Assembly: GCA_964568585.1 (NCBI GenBank)
Contig: CAZMQI010000055.1
Coordinates: forward strand, 1-8,966
Reading direction: 5' to 3'
From: RGZA01 sp964568585
GTDB lineage: Bacteria; Pseudomonadota; Alphaproteobacteria; UBA9219; RGZA01
Length of the DNA: 8,966 nucleotides
The translations under genes were made by a program, and so were the position numbers. This document shows positions 1-6,627 of this stretch, in pieces. Below the pieces are notes generated by a model. The model was not told the DNA's origin and searched no databases. It saw only the letters and a program-made list of their open reading frames with translations. Positions within the stretch are counted from its first letter, which is position 1; every line of letters begins with the position of its first letter.

Positions 1-555
1 CCTGCGGCGTTTGAGCAAATTGAAACCGCAGCCGCACAAATCAAAAAAACGAAGGAAGGCGCAGGACAGATTCCCGTGCTCATCAAACTTGGCCCGACCC
101 ATGATAGCTATGCCTTATCGCGCATGGTGAAAGCAGCATTAGACGCTGGTATCAATGGCTTTGTTGCAACCAACACCGTGCCCTATGCAAACAAAAATTT
201 GCTGAAAGAAATAAATTTTGAATGGCCAACGCATGATGGCAAGAGCGACGACCGTCGCTCCGCGAGCTTACGCGAGCGAAGCCCCCATAAAAACAACGGG
301 GCGTCTGAGCAAACAAGAGTCGGCGGATATTCCGGAAAACAACTTCTGGAACTTTCATGCTGGATGGTTTCCGAAATCCGCAAACTCATCCCGCGCTCCA
401 TGCCCATCATCGGTGTCGGCGGCGTGCAAAGTGGCGAAGACGCCAAACGCTTGATGGAAAGCGGCGCTAATGCCATTCAGCTTTACACTGGCCTTATTTA
501 CAAAGGCCCCGCGCTTATCAACGAAATTGCAGCCTCGCTCGCAGTAGCGAAGTAA
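1..555 (+). CDS. pyrD: Dihydroorotate dehydrogenase, C-terminal part (5' end outside window)
   Basis: The frame is open from base 1 to the TAA at 553-555, so this is the C-terminal 184 residues of a longer protein. The enzyme oxidises dihydroorotate to orotate in pyrimidine synthesis, using FMN in a TIM barrel. Visible family motifs are a lysine strand (PVLIKLGP, from base 67), the NTV motif after GFVAT (about 160-180), GGYSGK (322-339), the phosphate-binding IGVGGV run (409-426) and QLYTGLIYKGP (478-510). The last motif and the GGYSG form resemble class 2 enzymes. The segment between NTV and GGYSG is about 47 residues, against about 17 in E. coli PyrD as I recall it. The extra part holds the hairpin-rich stretch described separately. 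The reading frame survives it, so the gene may still be functional. The catalytic base and any membrane-binding N-terminus lie upstream of the window. Confidence 0.88.
   Translation, partial: PAAFEQIETAAAQIKKTKEGAGQIPVLIKLGPTHDSYALSRMVKAALDAGINGFVATNTVPYANKNLLKEINFEWPTHDGKSDDRRSASLRERSPHKNNGASEQTRVGGYSGKQLLELSCWMVSEIRKLIPRSMPIIGVGGVQSGEDAKRLMESGANAIQLYTGLIYKGPALINEIAASLAVAK
243..302. repeat. Hairpin-rich in-frame insert inside pyrD
   Basis: Three inverted repeats follow one another. GAGCGACG (243-250) pairs with CGTCGCTC (253-260) across a 2-nt loop. TCGCT-C-CGCG (255-264) pairs with CGCGAGCGA (271-279) with one bulged base, sharing an arm with the first. GCCCC (281-285) pairs with GGGGC (298-302). 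The stretch is G+C-rich, is translated in the pyrD frame as a basic, Arg/Ser-rich peptide, and falls in a loop where the family is normally short. It resembles in style the palindromic elements that insert in frame in Rickettsia genes, but I do not recognise the sequence as a known family. It could also be a native lineage-specific loop. Confidence 0.5.
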
Positions 556-636
556 CCCCCTTTATTTCCTGAACTATTCATTTTACGCTTATTGACGTGT
601 TATTTTAATCATTTTGAATAAGTGCGCCCAAATACA

Positions 637-1620
637 ATGTTGTCTGATTTTATTGAACGCGATACCAGTTTTGATAATCGCCACCCAACAGAAATGCCAA
701 AACGCGTGCTGCTGGTCGTCACCACGCTGCATGATGAATGGCGTGTTGCCAGTTACGTGAATGCACTGCGAACCTATTCCAAAGTCGCGGTGGACATCAT
801 CCGCCCCACCGAAGAAACGCTCGATGAATTTCCGTTCAACCATAATTTGCGTAATCATCTCACCAACCCGACGGGTTGCGATTTTTCATCTTTGTTCAGA
901 CGCTATGATGGCTTCGTGTTTTCAGGTGGCCGCCCCAATGTCATGCCCGAACTTTATCGTGAAAAGCCGGAATTCGATGACAGCACTCATGACGCTGCGC
1001 GTGATTACCTGACGCTGGGGATTGTGCACCAAGCACCAGCCGGAACACCGATGCTAGGCATTTGCCTTGGCATGCAACAGATCGCGGTGGCCTATGGTGC
1101 AAAATTGAAAGTGGTGGATACGCATGGCCCTGTTTCAAAAGAAAACGTCTATGGCCCAGCGCATGGTTTAAAGATTAGAAGCGCAACCATATTGCACGCC
1201 TTGCAATCAACCGCAGGGGAAGTGTTTGGCCGTGATATCAAAGCGGAAATTGTGGCCAGAGCCGCCGCCAAAATCAAACGCCCGCCAAACGTTTCGATTA
1301 ATTCGGTGCATTGGCGCGCGATTGATGAAACATCCATTCCCGCAAACAGCAACATCACCGTCATGGCGCATGCGCCCGATGATACGATTGAAGCCATTCA
1401 CATCAACCGCACCAATATCATCGGCGTCCAGAACCACCCCGAAAAAGATGTGGCGACCAATTCGCATAGCCGCCGTTTATTCGCTGCGTTCGGAATGATT
1501 GTTTATGAGAAACTGGATTTACGTGATCCAAAACAATTCGCATCCTTCCCCCAACGCTTCATCCTGCGTCAGAAGATTGCCGTGCGTAGTGCGTGGAGTA
1601 GGCTGACGGCGGAGAGGTAG
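637..1620 (+). CDS. Class I glutamine amidotransferase-like hydrolase (peptidase C26 / gamma-glutamyl-GABA hydrolase family)
   Basis: This is a protein of about 327 residues with the fold of class I glutamine amidotransferases. The nucleophile elbow GICLGMQ (residues 141-147) supplies Cys143. GVQNHPE (263-269) supplies His267 and Glu269, completing the triad. An SGG turn at 96-98 fits the oxyanion region, and SVHWRAID (about 223-230) matches the conserved Ser-x-His segment of PuuD-like members. Such stand-alone proteins hydrolyse gamma-glutamyl amides, for example in putrescine breakdown, but no polyamine genes are nearby, so the substrate is open. The region after residue 280 is longer than the usual domain. 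The start is uncertain: ATG 637 is used, an in-frame GTG lies at 622 and another ATG at 694 just before the first beta strand (MPKRVLLV). None has a good Shine-Dalgarno sequence. A TTGACG at 592-597 could be a -35 element, but no good -10 follows. The end is convergent with the next gene, 30 bp away. Confidence 0.8.
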   Translation: MLSDFIERDTSFDNRHPTEMPKRVLLVVTTLHDEWRVASYVNALRTYSKVAVDIIRPTEETLDEFPFNHNLRNHLTNPTGCDFSSLFRRYDGFVFSGGRPNVMPELYREKPEFDDSTHDAARDYLTLGIVHQAPAGTPMLGICLGMQQIAVAYGAKLKVVDTHGPVSKENVYGPAHGLKIRSATILHALQSTAGEVFGRDIKAEIVARAAAKIKRPPNVSINSVHWRAIDETSIPANSNITVMAHAPDDTIEAIHINRTNIIGVQNHPEKDVATNSHSRRLFAAFGMIVYEKLDLRDPKQFASFPQRFILRQKIAVRSAWSRLTAER

Positions 1621-1650
1621 TAATTTTATAAATTATCAAAAAAACGAGCT

Positions 1651-2499
1651 TCAATTTAACGGCCAATTTTTTCGTGTCTTTAAAAAATCATCTCCAACTC
1701 TATAAGTATCAAAAAATTCGCTGTGCCCAAAAAATATATCTATGCCATGCTTATAACATGCGTCACTTGATAATTGTTCAAATATGCAAGAAAGCCAGCG
1801 CACCATCCTTAGGCTATAAATCCTACCCCATTGCTGAACCAGCTCGGTTTGCCCACTGTGTATAGAGGCAGCTCCAGCATCATTTATGGAATCGCCTGTC
1901 TCACTTTGAAATCTTACTAAGGCAATTCCCGCCATCAATTTTGCTACATCGGCTGCATTCGTGTGAATTTTTATTTCTTTTTTTGTGCCCGCCAAATGTT
2001 TTTGCATAATTTTTTCAGCAACGCTTTTCCACCACTGGGAGATTGGTTCAAACTCCTCATCAAAATTTGGGTCTCCCAGTTCTTGAAAATTTCCATAACG
2101 ACCGCGACGTGCATCGGCAAATGAATCCAGGCAATCAATTATAGAGTCTGATATATCATCACTTGGCCGCGTGTATTTCAAAGTCATTTGACGCTTTTGA
2201 ACAATCCCATCAACTGTATTAAAAATATTTTTGATGTTATGACCATATTTTATTATTTCGCCGGCTGTAGGTAGTTTTCCAGAATTTTCAATTGCATGAT
2301 TGGTTACAATAATTAGCTTGCCAAATCGTTCTAACCCTATTGAAAGTCCAAAAAATGCCTCATAGTATTTTCCGAGGCCATCTGCATAGCTTGCTTTTCC
2401 AAGCGCAGTGGCACCAGACCCTAAAAGCTGTCGGATTAAAATGCTTTCTCGTTTTAATGCTTTCCAATGAGCTTTAATTATGGGATTTGAGGAATTCAT
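1651..2499 (-). CDS. Uncharacterised, mostly helical protein; faintly HEPN-like
   Basis: A 282-residue protein that I do not recognise. It has no signal peptide or membrane segment. Residues 44-66 form an amphipathic helix (YYEAFFGLSIGLERFGKL) followed by an LPT turn and a YGHN motif at 85-88. RRGRYGNFQELG lies at 131-142. The order of a SIGLERxxKL helix, YGHN and an R-Y-x-N segment recalls HEPN-type all-helical proteins, many of which are RNases or toxin/defence components. This is only a resemblance, as a clean R-x4-6-H motif is not seen. The start ATG has AGG six or seven bases upstream on its strand. The gene is visibly richer in A+T than its neighbours, is the only minus-strand gene in the left half, and occupies the place where mnmE often stands in Alphaproteobacteria, which suggests acquisition. 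There is no adjacent partner gene, so a two-gene toxin-antitoxin pair is not supported. Confidence 0.72.
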   Translation of the reverse strand: MNSSNPIIKAHWKALKRESILIRQLLGSGATALGKASYADGLGKYYEAFFGLSIGLERFGKLIIVTNHAIENSGKLPTAGEIIKYGHNIKNIFNTVDGIVQKRQMTLKYTRPSDDISDSIIDCLDSFADARRGRYGNFQELGDPNFDEEFEPISQWWKSVAEKIMQKHLAGTKKEIKIHTNAADVAKLMAGIALVRFQSETGDSINDAGAASIHSGQTELVQQWGRIYSLRMVRWLSCIFEQLSSDACYKHGIDIFFGHSEFFDTYRVGDDFLKTRKNWPLN

Positions 2500-2592
2500 T
2501 TTTTACCTGAAGATTTTTTCTATTAGACAGATACTTTGATTAGATATACGTCAAACAAAATCACTTTTAAAACCAATTTTCAACTTCTGGTT

Positions 2593-2607
2593 GTCTAGAC
2601 TATAGTC
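2593..2607. repeat. Two overlapping perfect palindromes upstream of the parS repeat
   Basis: GTCTAGAC (2593-2600) and GACTATAGTC (2598-2607) are perfect palindromes sharing three bases. They lie between the minus-strand gene and the 70-bp repeat A, and are not present upstream of repeat B. They could be an operator for the divergently placed gene or chance A+T-rich symmetry. Confidence 0.35.
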
Positions 2608-2610
2608 ATT

Positions 2611-2680
2611 ACATACTATTGCATGTGTTTCACGTGAAACATTTTTGATAAGCTATTGTTATATAATATCATTTTAAAAA
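2611..2680 (+). repeat. 70-bp repeat, copy A (parS plus promoter-like segment) upstream of mnmG
   Basis: This block matches 4652-4721 at 63 of 70 positions with no gaps. In order it holds an imperfect inverted repeat ACATAC-TATT-GCATGT (2611-2626), parS (2626-2641), a T-run with TTGATA, and TATAAT (2662-2667), which is exactly 20 bp beyond parS as in copy B. The TATAAT is a strong -10 match, but TTGATA lies only 11 bp upstream of it, too close for a normal -35. If this is a promoter, it would give a leader of roughly 65-70 nt for mnmG. The block ends 60 bp before the mnmG ATG. Confidence 0.85.
2626..2641. promoter_or_regulatory. parS: parS centromere site, copy A
   Basis: TGTTTCACGTGAAACA is a perfect 16-bp palindrome, identical to the canonical chromosomal parS bound by ParB/Spo0J in many bacteria. 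ParB, encoded at the right edge of this window, should bind here and spread along the DNA. The site is 99 bp before the mnmG start, so ParB loading may also affect mnmG transcription (inference). Confidence 0.95.
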
Positions 2681-2740
2681 GTGCTGTGTTTTTACGCAGG
2701 CCTTGTCTCACAGCCCTAAAAAATATATGTTCCGCGCATC

Positions 2741-4618
2741 ATGAAATCGGATTTGAAATTCCCAAATAGATTTGACGTCGTCGTTGTGGGCGGGGGTCAT
2801 GCGGGCTGTGATGCTGCGGCTGCCGCTGCGCGCGCGGGTGCCAAAACCTTGCTCGCCACGCATAAGGTCGACACGATTGGGGAGATGTCCTGCAACCCTG
2901 CCATCGGCGGTTTGGGGAAGGGGCATCTGGTCCGCGAGATTGATGCGCTGGACGGGGTGATGGGCCGGGTGGCTGATGCTGCCTCCATCCAGTTCCGTTT
3001 GCTGAACCGTTCCAAGGGGCCCGCCGTGCGGGGCCCCCGTGCCCAAGCCGACCGGAAGCTTTACCGCCAGCATATGCAGGCTACATTAAATGCCCAAGAA
3101 AACCTGACCATTTTGCCGTATGCGATTGAAGATATGCTGCTGGATGATGCTGGCAACATACGGGCGGTTGTAACCGCGGATGGCACTGAAATAGCCTGCG
3201 GCGCGGTTGTTTTAACAACGGGCACTTTCCTTCGCGGCCTTATCCATCAGGGGGAAACCAAGACCCCCGCGGGGCGGGTGGGCGAAGCGCCATCCATGGG
3301 TCTATCCGATACCTTGGAACGTTTCGGCTTTCCGCTGGGCCGTTTGAAGACTGGCACGCCAGCACGCCTCGATTCCAAGACCATTGATTGGTCTGGATTG
3401 GAGATGCAGCCAGCTGATGACCAGCCATATTATTTCAGCACCCTGACCACCAAAACCGCGAACCAGCAGATTGCCTGCGGCATTACCTATACGTCTCCTG
3501 AGGCGCATAAGATTATCACCGATAACATCCACCGCGCGCCGATGTATTCCGGCCAGATTCAGGGAACGGGGCCGCGCTATTGCCCATCCATCGAAGACAA
3601 AGTCGTGCGCTTTGCGGAGAAGGATCGCCACCAGATTTTCCTCGAACCAGAAGGGCTCGATGACGATACCATCTACCCCAATGGCATCTCCACCTCCTTG
3701 CCAATTGATGTGCAAGATGGGTTCGTTCGGGCGATTGCTGGCCTTAAAAACGTGCGCTTTATCCGTTATGGCTATGCGATTGAATATGACTTTGTCGATC
3801 CGCGCGAACTGAAGCAAACCTTGGAAACCAAGCGGGTTCCGGGGCTGTTTTTGGCAGGCCAAATCAACGGCACGACAGGGTATGAAGAAGCCGCAGCGCA
3901 GGGCGTGGTTGCAGGTCTGAACGCCGCCATGAAGACCAGCGGCTCCGCGCCCGTTATCTTGGATAGAAGCCAAGCCTATATCGGGGTGATGATCGATGAT
4001 CTAATCACCCGTGGCACCAACGAACCTTACCGCATGTTCACCAGCCGGGCAGAATACCGCCTGAGCTTGCGGGCGGATAATGCCGACCAACGCCTGACGG
4101 CTTTGGGCATGCAAATCGGCTGTATCAGCGAAGAACGTTCTACGGCATTCACCCAAAAGGCAGCAGCATTGGAGGAGGCGAGAGCTTTGGCCAAATCCTT
4201 ATCCGCCACCCCCCATGAACTAGTCAAGATGGGTCTGACCGTCAACCAAGATGGCGTGCGCCGGAATGCTTATGACCTGTTATCATCCGGCGTGGAGTTC
4301 ACCCAGCTATGCGAGTTATGGCCGCAGCTGAAAGCCCTGTCGCCCGAGATTGCGGAGCAGGTGGAAATTGACGGCAAATATGCCGGATACATGGAACGCC
4401 AAGATGCCGACATCAAAGCCTTCCTGCGGGATGAGGCGATGCAACTGCCGGGAGATCTGGATATCGATGCGGTGGGAAGTCTATCCGCTGAAACCCGCCA
4501 GAAGTTGAAAACCGTAAAGCCAACCACCATCGGTGCGGCGGCACGTATTCCGGGCATTACCCCAGCTGCTATTATATCACTTCTGCGTCACGTAAAGCGT
4601 TCTAAAAAGGCCGCTTAA
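2741..4618 (+). CDS. mnmG: tRNA uridine-5-carboxymethylaminomethyl modification enzyme MnmG (GidA)
   Basis: A 625-residue, full-length member (E. coli MnmG is about 629). With MnmE it installs the (carboxymethyl)aminomethyl group at C5 of wobble uridine 34 in certain tRNAs, using FAD, NADH and a methylene-folate donor, in the cytoplasm. The FAD dinucleotide-binding motif is VVGGGHAG at residues 15-22. Family signatures SCNPAIGGLGKGHL (50-63), KGPAVRGPRAQ (92-102), GPRYCPSIEDK (277-287) and AGQINGTTGYEEAAAQG (372-388) are all intact. Cys51 and Cys281 correspond to the two conserved functional cysteines, and the C-terminal helical domain for MnmE and tRNA contact is complete. The start ATG has no obvious Shine-Dalgarno sequence but lies just before the first beta strand. 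mnmE is not adjacent. A weak terminator follows directly. Confidence 0.97.
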   Translation: MKSDLKFPNRFDVVVVGGGHAGCDAAAAAARAGAKTLLATHKVDTIGEMSCNPAIGGLGKGHLVREIDALDGVMGRVADAASIQFRLLNRSKGPAVRGPRAQADRKLYRQHMQATLNAQENLTILPYAIEDMLLDDAGNIRAVVTADGTEIACGAVVLTTGTFLRGLIHQGETKTPAGRVGEAPSMGLSDTLERFGFPLGRLKTGTPARLDSKTIDWSGLEMQPADDQPYYFSTLTTKTANQQIACGITYTSPEAHKIITDNIHRAPMYSGQIQGTGPRYCPSIEDKVVRFAEKDRHQIFLEPEGLDDDTIYPNGISTSLPIDVQDGFVRAIAGLKNVRFIRYGYAIEYDFVDPRELKQTLETKRVPGLFLAGQINGTTGYEEAAAQGVVAGLNAAMKTSGSAPVILDRSQAYIGVMIDDLITRGTNEPYRMFTSRAEYRLSLRADNADQRLTALGMQIGCISEERSTAFTQKAAALEEARALAKSLSATPHELVKMGLTVNQDGVRRNAYDLLSSGVEFTQLCELWPQLKALSPEIAEQVEIDGKYAGYMERQDADIKAFLRDEAMQLPGDLDIDAVGSLSAETRQKLKTVKPTTIGAAARIPGITPAAIISLLRHVKRSKKAA

Positions 4619-4620
4619 TT

Positions 4621-4638
4621 ACAACCTTGGGTTGTTTT
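4621..4638 (+). terminator. Possible weak intrinsic terminator after mnmG
   Basis: ACAACC (4621-4626) pairs with GGTTGT (4630-4635) across a TTG loop and runs into a short T-tract (4635-4638), two bases after the mnmG stop. The stem is only 6 bp and the T-tract short, so termination would be partial at best. Confidence 0.4.
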
Positions 4639-4651
4639 GATGCACTTCAAT

Positions 4652-4721
4652 ACATACTATTGTATGTGTTTCACGTGAAACATTTTTGATAAACAATTGA
4701 TTTATAATATTATTTTATAAA
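4652..4721 (+). repeat. 70-bp repeat, copy B (parS plus promoter-like segment) upstream of the ELM1-like gene
   Basis: An ungapped 63/70 match to 2611-2680. Here the leading inverted repeat is perfect: ACATAC (4652-4657), TATT, GTATGT (4662-4667), its last base being the first base of parS. TATAAT lies at 4703-4708, again 20 bp after parS. The seven differences are one in the leading inverted repeat and six in the downstream A+T-rich part. parS and the TATAATAT core are unchanged, which suggests these two elements are under selection. The block ends 61 bp before the next ATG, against 60 bp in copy A. Confidence 0.85.
4667..4682. promoter_or_regulatory. parS: parS centromere site, copy B
   Basis: A second perfect TGTTTCACGTGAAACA, 2,041 bp from copy A and about 3.5 kb left of parB. 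Multiple parS sites close to parAB are usual for chromosomal partition loci. The palindrome is followed by ATTTTT, so on the + strand it could also fold as a short hairpin with a T-tract behind mnmG, although it has no loop bases. Confidence 0.95.
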
Positions 4722-4782
4722 ATGGCTCTGCAAGTAAATACCAAATAGCTGTGTCAATTCGCCGAATGATACTTTCGCGCCA

Positions 4783-5931
4783 ATGACCAAAACAATTTTC
4801 CAACCATTCGAGAAGCCCGAAGTCTGGTCCATCACCAATTACCCTGCCGGTGGCGGCGGGGCCAATGCCTTGAACGGAGTTGCCCGACTTTTTGCCACGC
4901 GCACTGGCTTGGAACTCAAATCTATCGAAATACGAAAAGTAATCGCAGATTTCAGGGCATGTGTAGAAGCCGTGCTGGCCGAATTACCACCGGAATTGCG
5001 ACCTGAACCTGCAATAAGCCATGTCCATGCGCGGTCGATACTCCAACGCGCATTTCAGGCAGTGGTCAGCGAGGTGTTTTTTAAAACCTATGGCCAACCA
5101 CAAGCCTTGCTAATGTCACTTAGCCATGACTTCATTGCGACCCATCAATCATCCACCTGCGGGGATGTTCGGCTCGAAATTCCCCAGCAAGTATTTCTTG
5201 CGGGGGATTTGGATATCATGAACTGGTGTCGCTATTTGCCGGAAGAGTTCGATAGCCTGGCACCGCACAATCTAACCATCGAGGATTTGACAGCTGAAGC
5301 TGCTCGGTTTTATGACACCCTGAAAGGGGATGGCAAACCGTTGATTGCCATCGTGCTAGGCCATGATTTGGTTTCGGCTAAACACATGGAAGCGCTTGGC
5401 AAAGTCGCAAAACAGATACTAGATGCACGCTTTGTCATTAGCTCCAGCCCGCGCTCCATTCAGGATATGCTTGCCGATATATGCGATTAATTCAAAGCAC
5501 TGCTAAATCCAGAACAACAAAAGCATCTACAGGTTTATGATTTCCATAAGGATGATAAGCACGCTAATCCCTATAAGGCGCTTTTGACGCTGGCCGACCA
5601 TATGATCATCATCGGGCGAAGCGAGTCCATGGTATCGGAATGTTTGTTCGCAGGGCGCAGCGTACATTATGGCTATGGCTATGGCCCGGAAGTGACCAAG
5701 AATATCTACGGCGCGAAATTGACCCGGAGCGGTAAAGTCAAATATTTCCCGAATAAAGGCGCATTGAGGAGCGCACGTTTTCCGTCGATTGATTCAACAG
5801 ACATGATTGTTGGCAATATTGTCAGTCTTTATAAAGCGCATCAGCTTGCAGAGAGCCGCGACCCATGGCCGGAACTGGAAGCGGTTAAACTTACTGTGCG
5901 TAGTGCATTGCCAGCCGCGATGCTAGGTTAG
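4783..5931 (+). pseudogene. ELM1-like (COG3660 / DUF1022) protein gene interrupted by one in-frame TAA
   Basis: Two open segments, 4783-5487 (235 codons) and 5491-5931 (146 codons plus stop), lie in the same frame and are separated only by TAA at 5488-5490. Together they make one protein of about 382 residues. The best family match is the mitochondrial-fission ELM1-like group, which has a glycosyltransferase-B-like fold, is common in Alphaproteobacteria and has no settled bacterial function. Supporting motifs are PLIAIVLGHD (186-195), a strand ending FVISSSPRS (217-225) where the family has a Ser-Arg-Arg-Thr-Pro-like turn, NPYKALLTLADHMII (262-276) and SESMVSECLFAGRSV (280-294). The last two follow the family's NPY..L..AD.I/V..DS.sM.sEa..tGkPV pattern, with the usual Asp replaced by Glu. 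CAA or GAA to TAA would be a single-base change. An in-frame TTG (5584) and ATG (5602) lack a ribosome site, so a separately made C-terminal piece is unlikely. parS repeat B lies 100 bp upstream. Confidence 0.6.
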
Positions 5932-5934
5932 TTA

Positions 5935-6125
5935 TTAGCCAAAATTCGGCCGCTGCACCTGAATGTGCTTCAAGCCTCCCAGCAAACGGCGCGCTTCAAG
6001 AATATCTTCCACGCGGTGACTTGCAAGGCCATGGTCATCATCGACAACAGATACGCGCAATATTTCAACTTCACTTCATCGTCTTTTGAAAACAGGGAGA
6101 GCACGCCCGCATAGCGATGCCATGC
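5935..6125 (-). pseudogene. Frameshifted 3' remnant of the minus-strand hypothetical gene
   Basis: Reading leftwards past the stop at 6126-6128, the same frame continues as AWHRYAGVLSLFSKDDEVK to about base 6069. The protein-like reading then moves to the next frame as VEILRVSVVDDDHGLASHRV and on to a TAA at 5935-5937. Restoring one G near 6069-6071 joins the two as DEVKVEILRVSVVDDD, with the hydrophobic alternation of a beta strand. There is no credible start codon or ribosome site for it as a separate gene. Family unknown. This reading is inferred from sequence character only. Confidence 0.4.
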
Positions 6126-6524
6126 TTAGCCCTGCGGTGCGGGTTTGGGGTGTGCCGCGCGGCGGTGCGGATAGACAACGTCATAGGAGATGTCACGATA
6201 TTGATCGATGTCTTTGATAATCGATGCAACGTGTTCTTGTAACGTGTCACAGCGGTCACAGGCTTCTTCAAATGCCGCAGAAGTTTCGGCGGTGCGGTTC
6301 GCACCCCAAACGCGCAAGGCTTTTTGCTTGGCACGGCGGGCTTCTTTCTGCTCGATACGCAATCGCTTGGCTTCATCAAGCAGTTCACGCACACGCTCCA
6401 CGCGCTCATGATAGAAATCCGGAGACAACATGATTTGCACCGCTTCACTGGCGGTGAATGCGGGTGTTGCCAGCGGCTGCGTTGAGCTTCCAGGACGGGT
6501 TGGTTTACGGGGTAGACTAGCCAT
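6126..6524 (-). CDS. Hypothetical protein, coiled-coil-like; probably truncated
   Basis: A 132-residue, charged protein that I do not recognise. A Pro/Thr/Ser-rich start (residues 1-25) is followed by a helix with FYHERVERVRELLDEAKRLR (37-56) and an Arg/Lys/Glu/Ala-rich stretch to about 70 that could form a coiled coil. A second helix with two cysteines (89 and 92) leads to IIKDIDQYRDISYDVVYPH. No signal peptide or membrane segment is seen. The start ATG has no clear Shine-Dalgarno sequence, and the gene is divergent from rsmG with 103 bp between them. Its tail, rich in His, Pro and Ala, ends at a TAA beyond which the frame keeps protein-like character, so the present stop may be a mutation (see 5935-6125). 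The smaller overlapping frames in this region look like shadows. Confidence 0.6.
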   Translation of the reverse strand: MASLPRKPTRPGSSTQPLATPAFTASEAVQIMLSPDFYHERVERVRELLDEAKRLRIEQKEARRAKQKALRVWGANRTAETSAAFEEACDRCDTLQEHVASIIKDIDQYRDISYDVVYPHRRAAHPKPAPQG

Positions 6525-6627
6525 TTGTAATATGCATAAAAATTATCTAAAAATATGCGCCGACCTTAGCCTTCCAAACCCGCTAAGAATAGTTTCGTTT
6601 GGCCCCAATTCCTGTTAAACTTTCCTA

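Noticed and set aside
1621..1635. TAATTT...AAATTA hairpin as a terminator between convergent genes
   Set aside because: The stem is six A-T pairs and no T-tract follows it in either direction of transcription.
2500..2740. Replication origin next to the parS repeat
   Set aside because: The gap is A+T-rich, but I find no clear DnaA boxes (TTATCCACA type) or dnaA gene; parS and parAB imply an origin within some kilobases, not here.
3016..3037. G/C inverted repeat GGGGCCC...GGGGCCCC inside mnmG
   Set aside because: It encodes the conserved KGPAVRGPRAQ motif, so the symmetry follows from two Gly-Pro codon pairs rather than from a DNA element.
3302..3973. Long minus-strand open frame (223 codons) opposite mnmG
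   Set aside because: It lies wholly inside the well-conserved mnmG gene and has no family motif or ribosome site; it is an antisense shadow of codon bias.
2611..4721. CRISPR array or insertion sequence ends
   Set aside because: Only two copies 2 kb apart with mnmG between them, no transposase, no terminal inverted repeats and no target duplication; the shared core is parS.
5488..5490. TAA as a reassigned sense codon or programmed readthrough
   Set aside because: TAA ends pyrD, mnmG, rsmG and parA normally here, and there is no visible readthrough or frameshift signal around it; mutation or sequencing error is simpler.
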